Below, one piece after another: positions 44,328-53,716 of a DNA stretch of 64,000 bases. The DNA is taken from NCBI RefSeq assembly GCF_900111735.1, contig NZ_FOHW01000011.1, positions 62,001-126,000 on the forward strand, read 5' to 3'. The notes below the pieces were generated by a model. That model searched no databases. It saw only the letters and a list, made by a program, of their open reading frames with translations, and had not been told where the DNA came from. This DNA is from Pseudomonas graminis (GTDB taxonomy: Bacteria; Pseudomonadota; Gammaproteobacteria; Pseudomonadales; Pseudomonadaceae). Each line of letters opens with the position of its first letter. The stretch's first letter is position 1. The position numbers and the translations under genes are program-made.

Positions 44328-45616
44328 GGATAAAAGCCCAGCTTGATCACGAACAGAATCGACAGCACGACCAGCGCCGAATTCAGCTCGCGGCCCCGGC
44401 CCGACAACAGCTTGATCACGGTCCAGGAAATGAAGCCAAAGGCGATACCGTTGGCGATCGAATAGGTGAACGGCATGGCCAGCGCGGTGATCACCACCGG
44501 TGCTGCTTCAGTGATGTCGTCCCAGTTGATTTCGGCAAGGCCCGAGGTCATCAACACGGCCACGAACAGCAGGGCAGGGGCAGTGGCGAATGCCGGAACG
44601 CTGCCGGCCAGCGGTGCGAAAAACAGCGCCAAAAGAAACAGCACGGCAACCACAATGGCCGTCAGACCGGTTCGCCCGCCAGCGCTCACGCCCGCAGCCG
44701 ACTCGATGTAACTGGTGGTGGTCGAGGTGCCCAGCAGAGAGCCGGCCATTGCCGCGGTACTGTCGGCGATCAGCGCACGGCCCATCTTCGGCATGTGGCC
44801 GTCCTTGCCCATCAGGCCCGCGCGCTTGGCGACGCCGATCAGGGTGCCGGAGTTATCGAACAGGTCGACAAACAGGAAAGAGAAAATCACGCTGACCAGG
44901 CCGATGTTCAGTGCGCCGGGGATGTCCAGCTGCAGGAAGGTCGGTGCCAGCGAAGGCGGCATCGATATCACGCCGCCGAAGGGTGAGAAACCCATGACAA
45001 TCGAGATGATGGTGACGGCCAGAATGCCGATCAGCACTGCGCCGCGCACTTTCAGGGCCTCCAGCGCCACGATCAGCGCGAAGCCCAGCGCCGCAAGAAT
45101 CGGTGCCGGTTTGGCCAGATCGCCCAGGCCGACCATAGTGGCCGGGTTAGTGACGACGATGCCGGCGTTGTGCAGCGCAATCAGCGCCAGGAACAGGCCG
45201 ATACCGGCGGCAATGGCCGAGCGCAGCGGCAGCGGGATGCTGTTGATGATCCATTCGCGTATGCGGAAGATCGACAGCAGGAAAAACATCACCGCAGAAA
45301 TGAACACCGCGCCCAGCGCCACTTGCCAGGTGTGGCCCATGTGCAGCACGACGGTGTAGGTGAAGAAGGCATTGAGGCCCATACCCGGCGCGAGGGCGAT
45401 CGGGTAGTTGGCGATCAGGCCCATGACCGTGGAGCCGATGGCGGCGGCCAGACAGGTGGCGACGAAAATCGCGCCCTTGTCCATGCCGGTCTCGCCAAGG
45501 ATGCTCGGGTTCACGAACAGGATGTAGGCCATGGCCAGAAAGGTCGTGACCCCGGCCAGAATTTCGGTGCGCACATTGGTGTTATGTGCCCTGAGTTGAA
45601 ACAACCGCTCCAGCAT
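44324..45616 (-). CDS. NCS2/AzgA-type purine permease
   Basis: The 430-aa inner-membrane protein belongs to the AzgA/GhxP branch of nucleobase transporters. It has the N-terminal [65 protein letters not shown] and [20 protein letters not shown]. These carry adenine, guanine or hypoxanthine with protons. The stop overlaps trmA. The link with a tRNA-modification gene is conserved in pseudomonads as far as I recall. Which purine is used cannot be read from the sequence. Confidence 0.92.
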   Translation of the reverse strand: MLERLFQLRAHNTNVRTEILAGVTTFLAMAYILFVNPSILGETGMDKGAIFVATCLAAAIGSTVMGLIANYPIALAPGMGLNAFFTYTVVLHMGHTWQVALGAVFISAVMFFLLSIFRIREWIINSIPLPLRSAIAAGIGLFLALIALHNAGIVVTNPATMVGLGDLAKPAPILAALGFALIVALEALKVRGAVLIGILAVTIISIVMGFSPFGGVISMPPSLAPTFLQLDIPGALNIGLVSVIFSFLFVDLFDNSGTLIGVAKRAGLMGKDGHMPKMGRALIADSTAAMAGSLLGTSTTTSYIESAAGVSAGGRTGLTAIVVAVLFLLALFFAPLAGSVPAFATAPALLFVAVLMTSGLAEINWDDITEAAPVVITALAMPFTYSIANGIAFGFISWTVIKLLSGRGRELNSALVVLSILFVIKLGFYP

Positions 45617-45922
45617 TTAAGGCTCCCCGGTGACGCTCCGCGTCATTTATGTAGTCGACTGAAACAGCAAAGCACAGCTCACCGAAACGGCTTGCACAAA
45701 TTCTGCCAGTTGCAAAAAGCCGCGCATCATACCAGCAGCTCCGGGCGATGGGGCCTGGCGCTTGTCGTCAGATTGCAAATGTCCGAATTGGCTTGCCCCA
45801 GGCAGGCGCACCGCTGCGTCAAAACGCCCGTCATAAACCCTGAACGTTTCCGAAATCGCGCAAGTCGTACTCCTTAAGACGCAGATCACTGCGCTGATCG
45901 AGTACCTACCGTGAGGCTTCCC
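45617..45922. other. Divergent promoter region between the permease and paoA-like genes
   Basis: These 306 bp contain no gene. No REP elements, sigma-54 site or clear operator palindrome stood out. The region probably carries the two divergent promoters. Confidence 0.4.
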
Positions 45923-46447
45923 ATGAGTGCAACCAATGAACAGGCGTTCGCAGGGCATTCCATCGCCCTGACGTTGAACGGCCAGACCCGACAAGTGGAC
46001 GTACAGCCCTGGACCACGCTGCTGGATCTGCTGCGCGAGCAGCTCGATCTGGTCGGCACCAAAAAGGGCTGTGACCACGGCCAATGCGGTGCATGCACCG
46101 TGCTGCGCGACGGCAAGCGCATCAATGCGTGCCTGACCCTGGCGATCATGTGTGACGGCGCCGAGCTGACCACGATCGAAGGGCTTGCAGATGGCGATAC
46201 GCTGCATCCGATGCAGCAAGCGTTCATCAAGCATGACGCTTTCCAGTGCGGCTACTGCACGCCCGGCCAGATCTGCTCGGCGGTGGGCCTGGCCAACGAA
46301 GGCCGCGCCAGCACCGACGATGAAGTGAAAGAACTGATGAGCGGCAACCTTTGCCGTTGCGGCGCCTACAGCAACATACGTGCGGCGGTGGTGGAGGTCT
46401 TGCCATCCATGAATGCCGCGCCGGATCAGGGAGGGCGTGGCCAATGA
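45923..46447 (+). CDS. paoA: Aldehyde oxidoreductase, [2Fe-2S] subunit (PaoA-like)
   Basis: The 174-aa protein is the iron-sulfur subunit of a xanthine-oxidase-family molybdoenzyme. It has a plant-type ferredoxin motif GCDHGQCGACTVLRDGKRIN with C as the next ligand region, then the second cluster domain QCGYCTPGQICS and NLCRCGAYSNI. Unlike E. coli PaoA it has no twin-arginine signal peptide, so the complex should be cytoplasmic. The ATG at 45923 is used; a GTG at 45911 is possible. The stop overlaps the FAD-subunit start (ATGA). Confidence 0.9.
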   Translation: MSATNEQAFAGHSIALTLNGQTRQVDVQPWTTLLDLLREQLDLVGTKKGCDHGQCGACTVLRDGKRINACLTLAIMCDGAELTTIEGLADGDTLHPMQQAFIKHDAFQCGYCTPGQICSAVGLANEGRASTDDEVKELMSGNLCRCGAYSNIRAAVVEVLPSMNAAPDQGGRGQ

Positions 46448-47430
46448 ATCCCTTCAGCTACAGCAAGCCGTCCGACATCGCTCAGGCGGTCAATCTCGCA
46501 GGTCCTGCCAGCCGATTCATCGCTGGTGGCACGAACCTGCTGGATTTGATGAAAGAAAACATCGCTCGCCCCGAGCACTTGATCGACATCACCGGGCTCC
46601 CGCTGAAAGATGTCCGCGCAACCGACAGCGGCGGCCTGATGATCGGCGCGCTGGTGAGTAACGCCGACCTGGCGTGGCACCCGCTGATCGAGCGTGACTA
46701 TCCGCTACTGTCCCAAGCCATTCTGGCCGGCGCTTCGCCGCAGTTGCGCAACATGGCGAGCACCGGTGGCAACCTGTTGCAGCGCACTCGCTGCTACTAC
46801 TTCTACGATTCGACCGTGCCGTGCAACAAGCGCGAGCCTGGCACTGGCTGCCCGGCCAAAGACGGCCTGAACCGCATTCACGCGATTCTCGGTGCCAGCG
46901 ATGCGTGCGTCGCGACTCACCCGTCGGACATGTGCGTTGCGCTGGCTGCGCTCGAAGCCCGCGTTCACGTCCAGGGTCGTGCCGGTGCCCGGGTCATCGA
47001 GTTTGCTGACTTCCACCGCCTGCCCGGCGATGCGCCCCAGCGCGACAACCAGCTTGCCGACGATGAACTGATTACCGCCGTCGAACTGCCAGCGCCACGT
47101 TTTCAGCAGCACAGCCATTACCTGAAAATCCGTGACCGCGCGTCTTACGCCTTTGCCCTGATCTCGGTGGCAGCGGCCGTTGAGCTCGATGGCGACGTGA
47201 TCCGTGATGTGCGCATCGCCCTGGGTGGCGTGGCACACAAGCCATGGCGCGACACGGCCGTCGAGCAGTCGCTCAAGGGCCTGCCGGTTTCCCGGGAAAA
47301 CTTTGTTGCTGCTGCCGACGCGATGCTGCGCGACGCTCAACCGCTGGCGCACAACGCTTTCAAGATCAAGCTGGCGCGCCGCGCGATCGTTCGCGCCTTG
47401 AGCGACGCCACCTTGGGAGGAACTGTTTAA
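46444..47430 (+). CDS. paoB: Aldehyde oxidoreductase, FAD-binding subunit (PaoB-like)
   Basis: The 328-aa protein has the CO-dehydrogenase/xanthine-oxidase FAD fold, with FIAGGTNLLDLMKENIARP (about residues 25-43) and RNMASTGGNLLQRTRCYYFY (about 102-121). The cysteines in TRCYYFYDSTVPCNKREPGT and GCPAKDG resemble the extra [4Fe-4S] cluster insertion of PaoB. It relays electrons between the iron-sulfur subunit and the acceptor. It overlaps its neighbours by 4 nt upstream and 1 nt downstream (TAATG). Confidence 0.9.
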   Translation: MNPFSYSKPSDIAQAVNLAGPASRFIAGGTNLLDLMKENIARPEHLIDITGLPLKDVRATDSGGLMIGALVSNADLAWHPLIERDYPLLSQAILAGASPQLRNMASTGGNLLQRTRCYYFYDSTVPCNKREPGTGCPAKDGLNRIHAILGASDACVATHPSDMCVALAALEARVHVQGRAGARVIEFADFHRLPGDAPQRDNQLADDELITAVELPAPRFQQHSHYLKIRDRASYAFALISVAAAVELDGDVIRDVRIALGGVAHKPWRDTAVEQSLKGLPVSRENFVAAADAMLRDAQPLAHNAFKIKLARRAIVRALSDATLGGTV

Positions 47431-49649
47431 TGAACGCCAATACACCCACCCCGGGAAAGGCCTCTGCGCTGGGCCAACCGATGGACCGCGTCGACGGACG
47501 CCTGAAAGTGACCGGTCAGGCCCGCTATGCCGGTGAGTATCCGGAGGACGGCTTGCTCCATGGCAGCGTGGTCTCCAGCACCATCGCTTCGGGCCGCGTC
47601 GTGCGCATCGATGCCTCGCAGGCGCTGGCAGTCCCTGGCGTAATCGCGGTCATTGACCACACCAACCGCCCGCACATCGCCAGCTATGACGAGGACTATC
47701 AGGACGCCGACTCGGCGGAAGGTTCGCCGTTCCGCCCGTTCTATAACGATCACGTGCTCTACAGCGGCCAGCCGCTGGCATTGGTCGTGGCTGACACCCT
47801 TGAACTGGCGCGGCATGCCGGCTCCCTCGTGCGCATCGAGTATCAAACCGAGTCGCACCAGACCGACCTCAGCGTCGGCCAGAGTGACGCCCACACGGCA
47901 CCGGCGGAAACACCGAAGCCGCGCGGGGATTTTTCGGGTGCATTTGCCCAAGCTGCGGTGACGGTCGACACCCACTACAGCACGCCCAACGAGCACCACA
48001 ACCCGATGGAGCCCCACGCATCGACGGTGTTCTACAAGGCTGATGGCAGCCTGGAGATCCACGATAAGACCCAGGGTACGCAGAACTGCCAGGACTACCT
48101 GCACAGCGTGTTTGGTCTGGAGAAAGAAAAGATCCGCATCCTCGCTGCCTTCGTCGGTGGCGCGTTCGGTTCCGGCCTGCGTCCGCAATACCAACTGCCG
48201 CTGGCCGTCATGGCGGCGTTGAAGCTCCAGCGTTCGGTGCGTCTGACGCTGACCCGTCAGCAGATGTTTACCTTCGGTTACCGCCCGCAGACCCTCCAGC
48301 ACATGCGTCTCGGTGCCTCGAAGGATGGCAAGCTGATGGCGATCGCCCACGACGCGATCGGCCAGACGTCGCGCTTTGAAGACTTTGCCGAGCACGTCGT
48401 TGAATGGAGCGGCATGCTCTATCAGTGCGACAACGTGGCATTGAGCTACAAGTTGGCGCCGCTGGACGTCTACACGCCGCTGGACATGCGCGCACCGGGC
48501 GCCGCCTCCGGCATGGTCGCGCTGGAATGTGCGATGGACGAGCTGGCCATTGCGGCCGGCATCGATCCCGTGCAATTGCGGATCGTCAACTTTGCTGACA
48601 GCAACGGCAACGAGGGCAAGCCGTACTCCAGCAAAGAACTGCTGGCCTGCTACGAGCAAGGCGCACAGCGCTTTGGCTGGAGCAAGCGCAACCCGGAGCC
48701 GCGCAGCATGCGTCAGGGCCGGCAACTGGTGGGTTGGGGCATGGCCGGCGGTGTATGGGAAGCCATGCAGATGCCGGCCAGCGCCAAGGCCAGCATCGAC
48801 AGCAGCGGCAAGATCACCGTGAGCAGCGCCACCACTGACATCGGCACTGGCACTTACACGGTCATGACTCAGATTGCCGCCGAGGCAGCGGGCGTAAATC
48901 CTGAAGACGTCACCTTCGTGCTGGGTGATTCGTCGCTGCCGACGTCGCCGTTGCAGGGTGGCTCGTTCACCGTGTCTTCAGTGGGTACGGCGGTGCAGCA
49001 GGCCTGCCGTGCGTTGCGCGCCAAGTTGCTCGACGCCGTGCGCATGGCGCATCCGCAATACGCGGTGGTGGACATGGCCGATGTCGGTTACGGCGATGGC
49101 TACCTGTTGATCGACGATCAGCGTTTTGCCTACGCAGACATCGTCCGCGAGTCCTCTCACGAGACGCTGGAGGTGCAGATCGACGCCAAGCCTGACGACA
49201 AGCGCGAAGGCTATTCGACGGCGACGCACTCGGCGGTGTTCGTTGAAGTGCTGGTGGATGAAGACCTGGGCACCATTCGCGTCAATCGCGTAGTGGATGC
49301 TGTTGCGGCGGGACGGGTGGTGAACTCGAAAACCGCACGCAGCCAGATTCTCGGCGGCGTCGTCTGGGGCATTGGTCAGGCTCTGCAGGAAGAGAGCCAG
49401 ACCGACCACACCCTCGGGCGCTTCATGAACCACAGCCTGGCCCAGTACCACATCCCGGTGAACGCGGACATCGGCGAGATCGACGTGCTGTTCGTGGAAG
49501 AGAACGACAGCATCGTCAACGACCTGGGCTCCAAGGGTGTGGGCGAGATCGGCATCGTCGGCGTGGCCTCGGCCATCGCCAATGCGATCTACCATGCCAC
49601 GGGCAAGCGCGTTCGGGAATTCCCTATTACGCTGGATAAGGTGCTGTAA
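47430..49649 (+). CDS. paoC: Aldehyde oxidoreductase, molybdenum-binding subunit (PaoC-like)
   Basis: The 739-aa catalytic subunit of the xanthine-oxidase family has an N-terminal a/b hammerhead domain (QPMDRVDGRLKVTGQARYAG) and the molybdopterin contacts FVGGAFGSGLRPQ and DMRAPGAASGMVALE. Near the C-terminus comes LGSKGVGEIGIVG, which contains the catalytic glutamate. It oxidises aldehydes to acids, and aromatic aldehydes are the usual substrates of PaoC. No PaoD/XdhC-type cofactor-insertion chaperone gene follows, which is unusual. The length matches E. coli PaoC. Confidence 0.92.
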   Translation: MNANTPTPGKASALGQPMDRVDGRLKVTGQARYAGEYPEDGLLHGSVVSSTIASGRVVRIDASQALAVPGVIAVIDHTNRPHIASYDEDYQDADSAEGSPFRPFYNDHVLYSGQPLALVVADTLELARHAGSLVRIEYQTESHQTDLSVGQSDAHTAPAETPKPRGDFSGAFAQAAVTVDTHYSTPNEHHNPMEPHASTVFYKADGSLEIHDKTQGTQNCQDYLHSVFGLEKEKIRILAAFVGGAFGSGLRPQYQLPLAVMAALKLQRSVRLTLTRQQMFTFGYRPQTLQHMRLGASKDGKLMAIAHDAIGQTSRFEDFAEHVVEWSGMLYQCDNVALSYKLAPLDVYTPLDMRAPGAASGMVALECAMDELAIAAGIDPVQLRIVNFADSNGNEGKPYSSKELLACYEQGAQRFGWSKRNPEPRSMRQGRQLVGWGMAGGVWEAMQMPASAKASIDSSGKITVSSATTDIGTGTYTVMTQIAAEAAGVNPEDVTFVLGDSSLPTSPLQGGSFTVSSVGTAVQQACRALRAKLLDAVRMAHPQYAVVDMADVGYGDGYLLIDDQRFAYADIVRESSHETLEVQIDAKPDDKREGYSTATHSAVFVEVLVDEDLGTIRVNRVVDAVAAGRVVNSKTARSQILGGVVWGIGQALQEESQTDHTLGRFMNHSLAQYHIPVNADIGEIDVLFVEENDSIVNDLGSKGVGEIGIVGVASAIANAIYHATGKRVREFPITLDKVL

Positions 49650-50018
49650 CCGACTCGGTACCTTGCAGGAGCGCGCCTGATCGTTCCCACGCTCTGCGTG
49701 GGAACGCCTCTCCTCGGACGCTCTGCGTCCCAATGACGCCGAGCGTCATCCACTGCATTACCACGCGGAGCGTGGGAACGATCAGACCGTCATCAACTTC
49801 GTTGCCTCGCAGAGCGTGGGAACGATCATCTGCTGCTAAACCCCCCCTTATTGAATGTCGCCCCAGTGCAAGCACAGGTCGCGCTGGTGCGCTTGATGCT
49901 CAGGCCTGCTGCGTACCTTGCATCAACGCGGCAGCCACCGAATTGCCGTGGGTCTTCACGCCTTGAAAAACTGCCGAAAAGAGCTGAATAAAATAACGAG
50001 CCGACCCGAGGAGCACCC
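49650..50018. other. Intergenic region with repeats before the binding-protein gene
   Basis: This 369-bp gap contains the repeat cluster 49678-49829. The remaining 190 bp probably carry the promoter of the binding-protein gene. No gene was recognised. Confidence 0.5.
49678..49829. repeat. Cluster of CGTTCCCACGC-type palindromic repeats
   Basis: TGATCGTTCCCACGCTCTGC with GTGGGAACG opens the cluster. Variants follow (GGACGCTCTGCGTCC, CCACGCGGAGCGTGGGAACG, GCAGAGCGTGGGAACGATCA). The outer units are inverted to each other. This is a second repeat family, distinct from the TAGGAGC-type REPs, and is common in the P. syringae / P. fluorescens lineage. Confidence 0.85.
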
Positions 50019-50960
50019 ATGAACTCATTTATTCGTCATATCAGTTGCGCTGCGTTGATGCTGAGCAGCACCGTCCTGCTGGCAGCGGAACCCGCCAAAT
50101 GCCAGAACGTGCGCATGGGCGTGGTCAACTGGACAGACGTCGTCGCCACCAGCGCGGTGGCCGAAGTGCTGCTGCAGAACATGGGGTATGAGGTCAAACA
50201 GACCAGCGCCGCCCAGCAAATCGTCTTCGGCGGCTTGCGCGACGATCGGCTCGACGTGTTCATGGGGTACTGGAAACCGGCGATGGACAAAAACATCGCG
50301 CCGTTTGTGGCGGCCAATCAGGTCAAGGTCCTCGACGTACCCAGCATGAGCGATGCCCAGGCAACCCTGGCGGTGCCGGATTATGTGGCGTCGGGCGGGC
50401 TGAAAACCTTCGGCGACATCGCCAGGTTCAAGGACAAACTTGGCGGCAAGATCTACGGCATCGAGCCCGGCACCGGTGCCAACGCCAACATCAAGGGCAT
50501 GATCGAGAAGAACCAGTTCGGCCTCGGCGGCTTCCAGCTGGTCGAGTCCGGCGAGGCGGGCATGCTCGCGGCGGTGCAACGTGCGATCAAGCGTAATGAA
50601 TGGGTGGTATTCGTAGGCTGGACGCCGCACCCGATGAACATCAACATGAAGATCGCCTACCTGACCGGCAGCGAAGACGTGTTCGGCCCGAGTGAAGGGG
50701 CGGCGACCGTTTCAGTCGTAACCGCGCCGGATTACGCGTCCCGTTGCCCGAACGTCAGCAAGCTGATGAGCAACCTGAAGTTCACCGCCGCTCAGGAGAG
50801 CCAGATGATGGTGCCGATCATGGACCGCAAGGCGCCGACCGACGTTGCCCGCCAGTGGCTCAAGGATCATCCGGAAGACATGAAGCGTTGGCTGGATGGC
50901 GTGACGACCTTCGATGGCAAAGACGCCGCCGCCGCCGTGCAAGTGGCGGTGAACAAGTAA
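50019..50960 (+). CDS. Choline/carnitine/betaine-type ABC substrate-binding protein
   Basis: The 313-aa protein has a signal peptide (ending VLLAA) and the ProX/ChoX binding fold. The tryptophans expected to form an aromatic box around a quaternary amine are present: VVNWTDV (near residue 38), FMGYWKPAMD (near 87) and VVFVGWTPHPMN (near 200). Such proteins bind choline, glycine betaine or carnitine (CbcX, BetX and CaiX in Pseudomonas). No permease or ATPase is adjacent, so like BetX and CaiX it probably shares the CbcWV core. It is followed after 39 bp by an esterase gene. Confidence 0.88.
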   Translation: MNSFIRHISCAALMLSSTVLLAAEPAKCQNVRMGVVNWTDVVATSAVAEVLLQNMGYEVKQTSAAQQIVFGGLRDDRLDVFMGYWKPAMDKNIAPFVAANQVKVLDVPSMSDAQATLAVPDYVASGGLKTFGDIARFKDKLGGKIYGIEPGTGANANIKGMIEKNQFGLGGFQLVESGEAGMLAAVQRAIKRNEWVVFVGWTPHPMNINMKIAYLTGSEDVFGPSEGAATVSVVTAPDYASRCPNVSKLMSNLKFTAAQESQMMVPIMDRKAPTDVARQWLKDHPEDMKRWLDGVTTFDGKDAAAAVQVAVNK

Positions 50961-50999
50961 CCAAGCAGGCCTGGCCAAGGGCTCGGGCTGGAGCCGCCA

Positions 51000-51935
51000 A
51001 TGCCTACGTCTTACCCGCTGTCCTCCGAAATGTCCGAGTTTTTGGCCAAAACACTGAGCTTCAGCAGCGCATCCGAGGACATCAATGAGCAGCGCCGCGC
51101 GTATTCGCGGATGAGTGAAGCGTTCACGCCCACCCGTCCGGCGCACCTCGATGTAGGGGATTTCTCCCTCGGCGGCGTGGCGGTGCGCAGTTACCGGCCC
51201 CAGCGGCTTTCCCTTGAACATCCGGCGCCGTGTGTGATGTACATCCACGGCGGCGGCTGGGTCGTCGGCGATCTCGATTCTCACGACTTTCTGACCGCTG
51301 CCCTGGCGGCCGACCTCAACGCGGTGGTCGTCGCCGTCGATTACCGGCTGGCCCCTGAACACCCGTTCCCTGCGGGATTCGGTGACTGTCTGGCGGTCTG
51401 GCACGCCTTGCAGATTCAGGCGCAGCGGCTGGACATCGACCCGCGCCGCATCGCCATCGCCGGGGACAGCGCTGGCGGCAATCTCGCCGCTGCACTGTGC
51501 CTCGCATTGCGCGATTCCGGTGAGCCTCAGCCGGTCGGGCAGGCGTTGATTTACCCGGAACTGGGGGGCGCAAACGATTTGCCCTCGCGCCGTGAGTGCG
51601 CGGACGCACCACTTCTTTCCACTGATGAGCTGGTATATTACCGCCAGCTTTACATGGCGGAGGCCGAACAATCGGCTTATGCGCGGCCACTCAAGGCCGG
51701 TGATTTCCATGATCTGGCGCCTGCGTTCATCGTCGTCGCGCAGTTCGACCCCTTGCGTGATGACGGCATCGCCTACGAGCGCGCGTTGCGTGAAGCGGGC
51801 GTGCGCACCGAGTACGATCCCGGGCTCGGGCTGCTTCACGGTAGTCTCAGGGCCAAAGGCCAGGTGCCGGAAGTGGACGCGCTTTATCAGCGACTGATTT
51901 CCGCACTATTGGGCTTTATTCGCGATCCGCTGTAG
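51000..51935 (+). CDS. HSL-family esterase, possible acylcarnitine/acylcholine hydrolase
   Basis: The 311-aa alpha/beta-hydrolase shows the hormone-sensitive-lipase oxyanion motif YIHGGGWVVGD (about residues 80-90). The nucleophile motif GDSAGGNLA (about 158-166), an aspartate in QFDPLRDDG and a histidine in GLLHGS complete the set. It follows the choline/carnitine-type binding protein and is likely co-transcribed, which suggests hydrolysis of an ester of a quaternary amine, as reported for the P. aeruginosa acylcarnitine hydrolase next to caiX. That functional link is an inference. Confidence 0.85.
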   Translation: MPTSYPLSSEMSEFLAKTLSFSSASEDINEQRRAYSRMSEAFTPTRPAHLDVGDFSLGGVAVRSYRPQRLSLEHPAPCVMYIHGGGWVVGDLDSHDFLTAALAADLNAVVVAVDYRLAPEHPFPAGFGDCLAVWHALQIQAQRLDIDPRRIAIAGDSAGGNLAAALCLALRDSGEPQPVGQALIYPELGGANDLPSRRECADAPLLSTDELVYYRQLYMAEAEQSAYARPLKAGDFHDLAPAFIVVAQFDPLRDDGIAYERALREAGVRTEYDPGLGLLHGSLRAKGQVPEVDALYQRLISALLGFIRDPL

Positions 51936-52273
51936 GACCTCTTGCTTCGACGCTGTAAGGGCTAAGCTATGAATCCGCCCACTCTGTTCTGCTTCCCTCT
52001 AACTGCACCGCTCTGACAGGTGAGTCAACTCGCCACGCGACAAAAGACCACGCACAGCAAGTGCCGAAATGGGACTACTCTTTCAATGTCAGCTGACCTG
52101 GATCAATACCTTGGCGTGTGTTGATCGAACTGGCCGCCTGACGCATCTCCCCGGTTGCCGACCTGAGCACGAAACCACGAGAACAAACGCCACACCTCGT
52201 ACTCAATACACCGTGGGGGCAGTCGCTGCAGGCCCCGAGTCTGAAGCCAGTTCCACCTGATAGAGGAAGACCT
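51936..52273. other. Intergenic region upstream of cioA
   Basis: No gene is seen in these 338 bp. An inverted repeat GATCAA-N14-TTGATC (around 52102-52127) is present but does not match the ANR box TTGAT-N4-ATCAA, so I do not claim ANR control. AGAGGAAG is the cioA ribosome site. Confidence 0.45.
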
Positions 52274-53713
52274 ATGTTCGGTTTAGAGGCGCTCGATCTC
52301 GCCCGAATCCAGTTTGCGTTCACCGTTTCATTTCACATTCTTTTCCCGGCCATCACCATCGGTCTGGCGAGCTTTCTCGCGGTGCTGGAAGGCTTGTGGC
52401 TGAAGACTCACGACAACACTTATCGCGACCTCTATCACTTCTGGTCGAAGATCTTTGCCGTCAACTTCGGCATGGGTGTGGTCTCGGGTCTGGTCATGGC
52501 CTACGAGTTCGGCACCAACTGGAGCCGGTTCTCTGACTTCGCCGGTGCTGTGACCGGGCCGTTACTGACCTATGAGGTGCTCACGGCGTTCTTCCTCGAA
52601 GCAGGCTTCCTCGGCGTCATGCTGTTCGGCTGGAACCGCGTCGGCCGTGGCTTGCATTTCTTCGCTACGTCCATGGTGGCGGTCGGCACACTGATTTCGA
52701 CCTTCTGGATTCTGGCGTCCAACAGCTGGATGCAGACCCCTCAGGGCTTCGAGATCATCGATGGCCGGATCATCCCGGTGGACTGGTTCGCGGTGATCTT
52801 CAACCCCTCGTTCCCGTATCGCCTGATGCACATGGCAATCGCCGCGTTCGTTTCCACGGCGTTCTTCGTCGGCGCATCGGCGGCCTGGCATTTGCTGCGC
52901 GGCCGTGACAATCCGGCGATCCGCAGAATGCTGTCCATGGCCATGTGGATGGCGCTGATCGTTGCGCCGATTCAGGCAATGGTGGGTGATGCTCACGGCT
53001 TGAACACCCTTGAGCACCAACCGGCCAAGATCGCCGCCATCGAAGGTCACTGGGAAAACGTCGGTGACGAACCGACCCCGCTGATTCTGTTCGGCATCCC
53101 GGACATGAAAGAAGAGCGCACCAAGTACGCGGTCGAGATTCCCTATCTGGGCAGCCTGATCCTGACCCACAGCCTGGACAAGCAGATCCCGGCGCTGAAG
53201 TCCTTCCCGCCGGAAGACCGTCCGAATGCGCTGATCGTGTTCTGGTCGTTCCGCGTAATGGTGGCGCTGGGCCTGCTGATGATCGCGGTCGGTCTGTGGA
53301 GCGCCTGGTTGCGCTGGCGCGGCGGGCTGTACACCAATCGCTGGTTCCTGCGTCTGGTCATGTGCATGGGCCCGGCCGGTCTGATCGCGATGCTGGCGGG
53401 CTGGTTCACCACCGAAATCGGGCGTCAGCCCTGGGTGGTCTACGGGATCATGCGCACGGCGAATGCCGTGTCCAGACACAGCGTTGAGCAGTTGAGCATC
53501 ACCCTGGTGTTGTTCGTCGTGGTGTATTTCCTGCTCTTCGGCACCGGCTTCGGTTACATGATGCGTCTGGTGCGCAAAGGGCCTAAAACCCATGAAGGTG
53601 ATACTCCGGCACACGGCGGACCAGGGCAGAAACGCACCCCGGCGCGTCCTCTCTCTGCTGCTGATGAAAACAGCACGGACCACCGCAAAGACAGCCTGAC
53701 TGAGGGGAACTGA
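52274..53713 (+). CDS. cioA: Cyanide-insensitive bd-type quinol oxidase subunit I
   Basis: The 479-aa membrane protein is the haem-bearing subunit of a cytochrome bd-family terminal oxidase. It has LARIQFAFTVSFHILFPAIT with the haem-ligand histidine, FGMGVVSGLVMAYEFGTNW, YRLMHMAIAAF and TTEIGRQPWVVYGIMRTANA. The quinol-binding loop is short, as in the CIO type that does not spectrally resemble E. coli bd. It reduces oxygen using ubiquinol and resists cyanide. The charged C-terminal tail (about 455-479) is variable. cioB follows after 3 bp. Confidence 0.94.
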   Translation: MFGLEALDLARIQFAFTVSFHILFPAITIGLASFLAVLEGLWLKTHDNTYRDLYHFWSKIFAVNFGMGVVSGLVMAYEFGTNWSRFSDFAGAVTGPLLTYEVLTAFFLEAGFLGVMLFGWNRVGRGLHFFATSMVAVGTLISTFWILASNSWMQTPQGFEIIDGRIIPVDWFAVIFNPSFPYRLMHMAIAAFVSTAFFVGASAAWHLLRGRDNPAIRRMLSMAMWMALIVAPIQAMVGDAHGLNTLEHQPAKIAAIEGHWENVGDEPTPLILFGIPDMKEERTKYAVEIPYLGSLILTHSLDKQIPALKSFPPEDRPNALIVFWSFRVMVALGLLMIAVGLWSAWLRWRGGLYTNRWFLRLVMCMGPAGLIAMLAGWFTTEIGRQPWVVYGIMRTANAVSRHSVEQLSITLVLFVVVYFLLFGTGFGYMMRLVRKGPKTHEGDTPAHGGPGQKRTPARPLSAADENSTDHRKDSLTEGN

Positions 53714-53716
53714 GCC

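Noticed and set aside
52102-52127. Possible ANR box before cioA
   Set aside because: The GATCAA and TTGATC halves are 14 nt apart and in the wrong order for TTGAT-N4-ATCAA.
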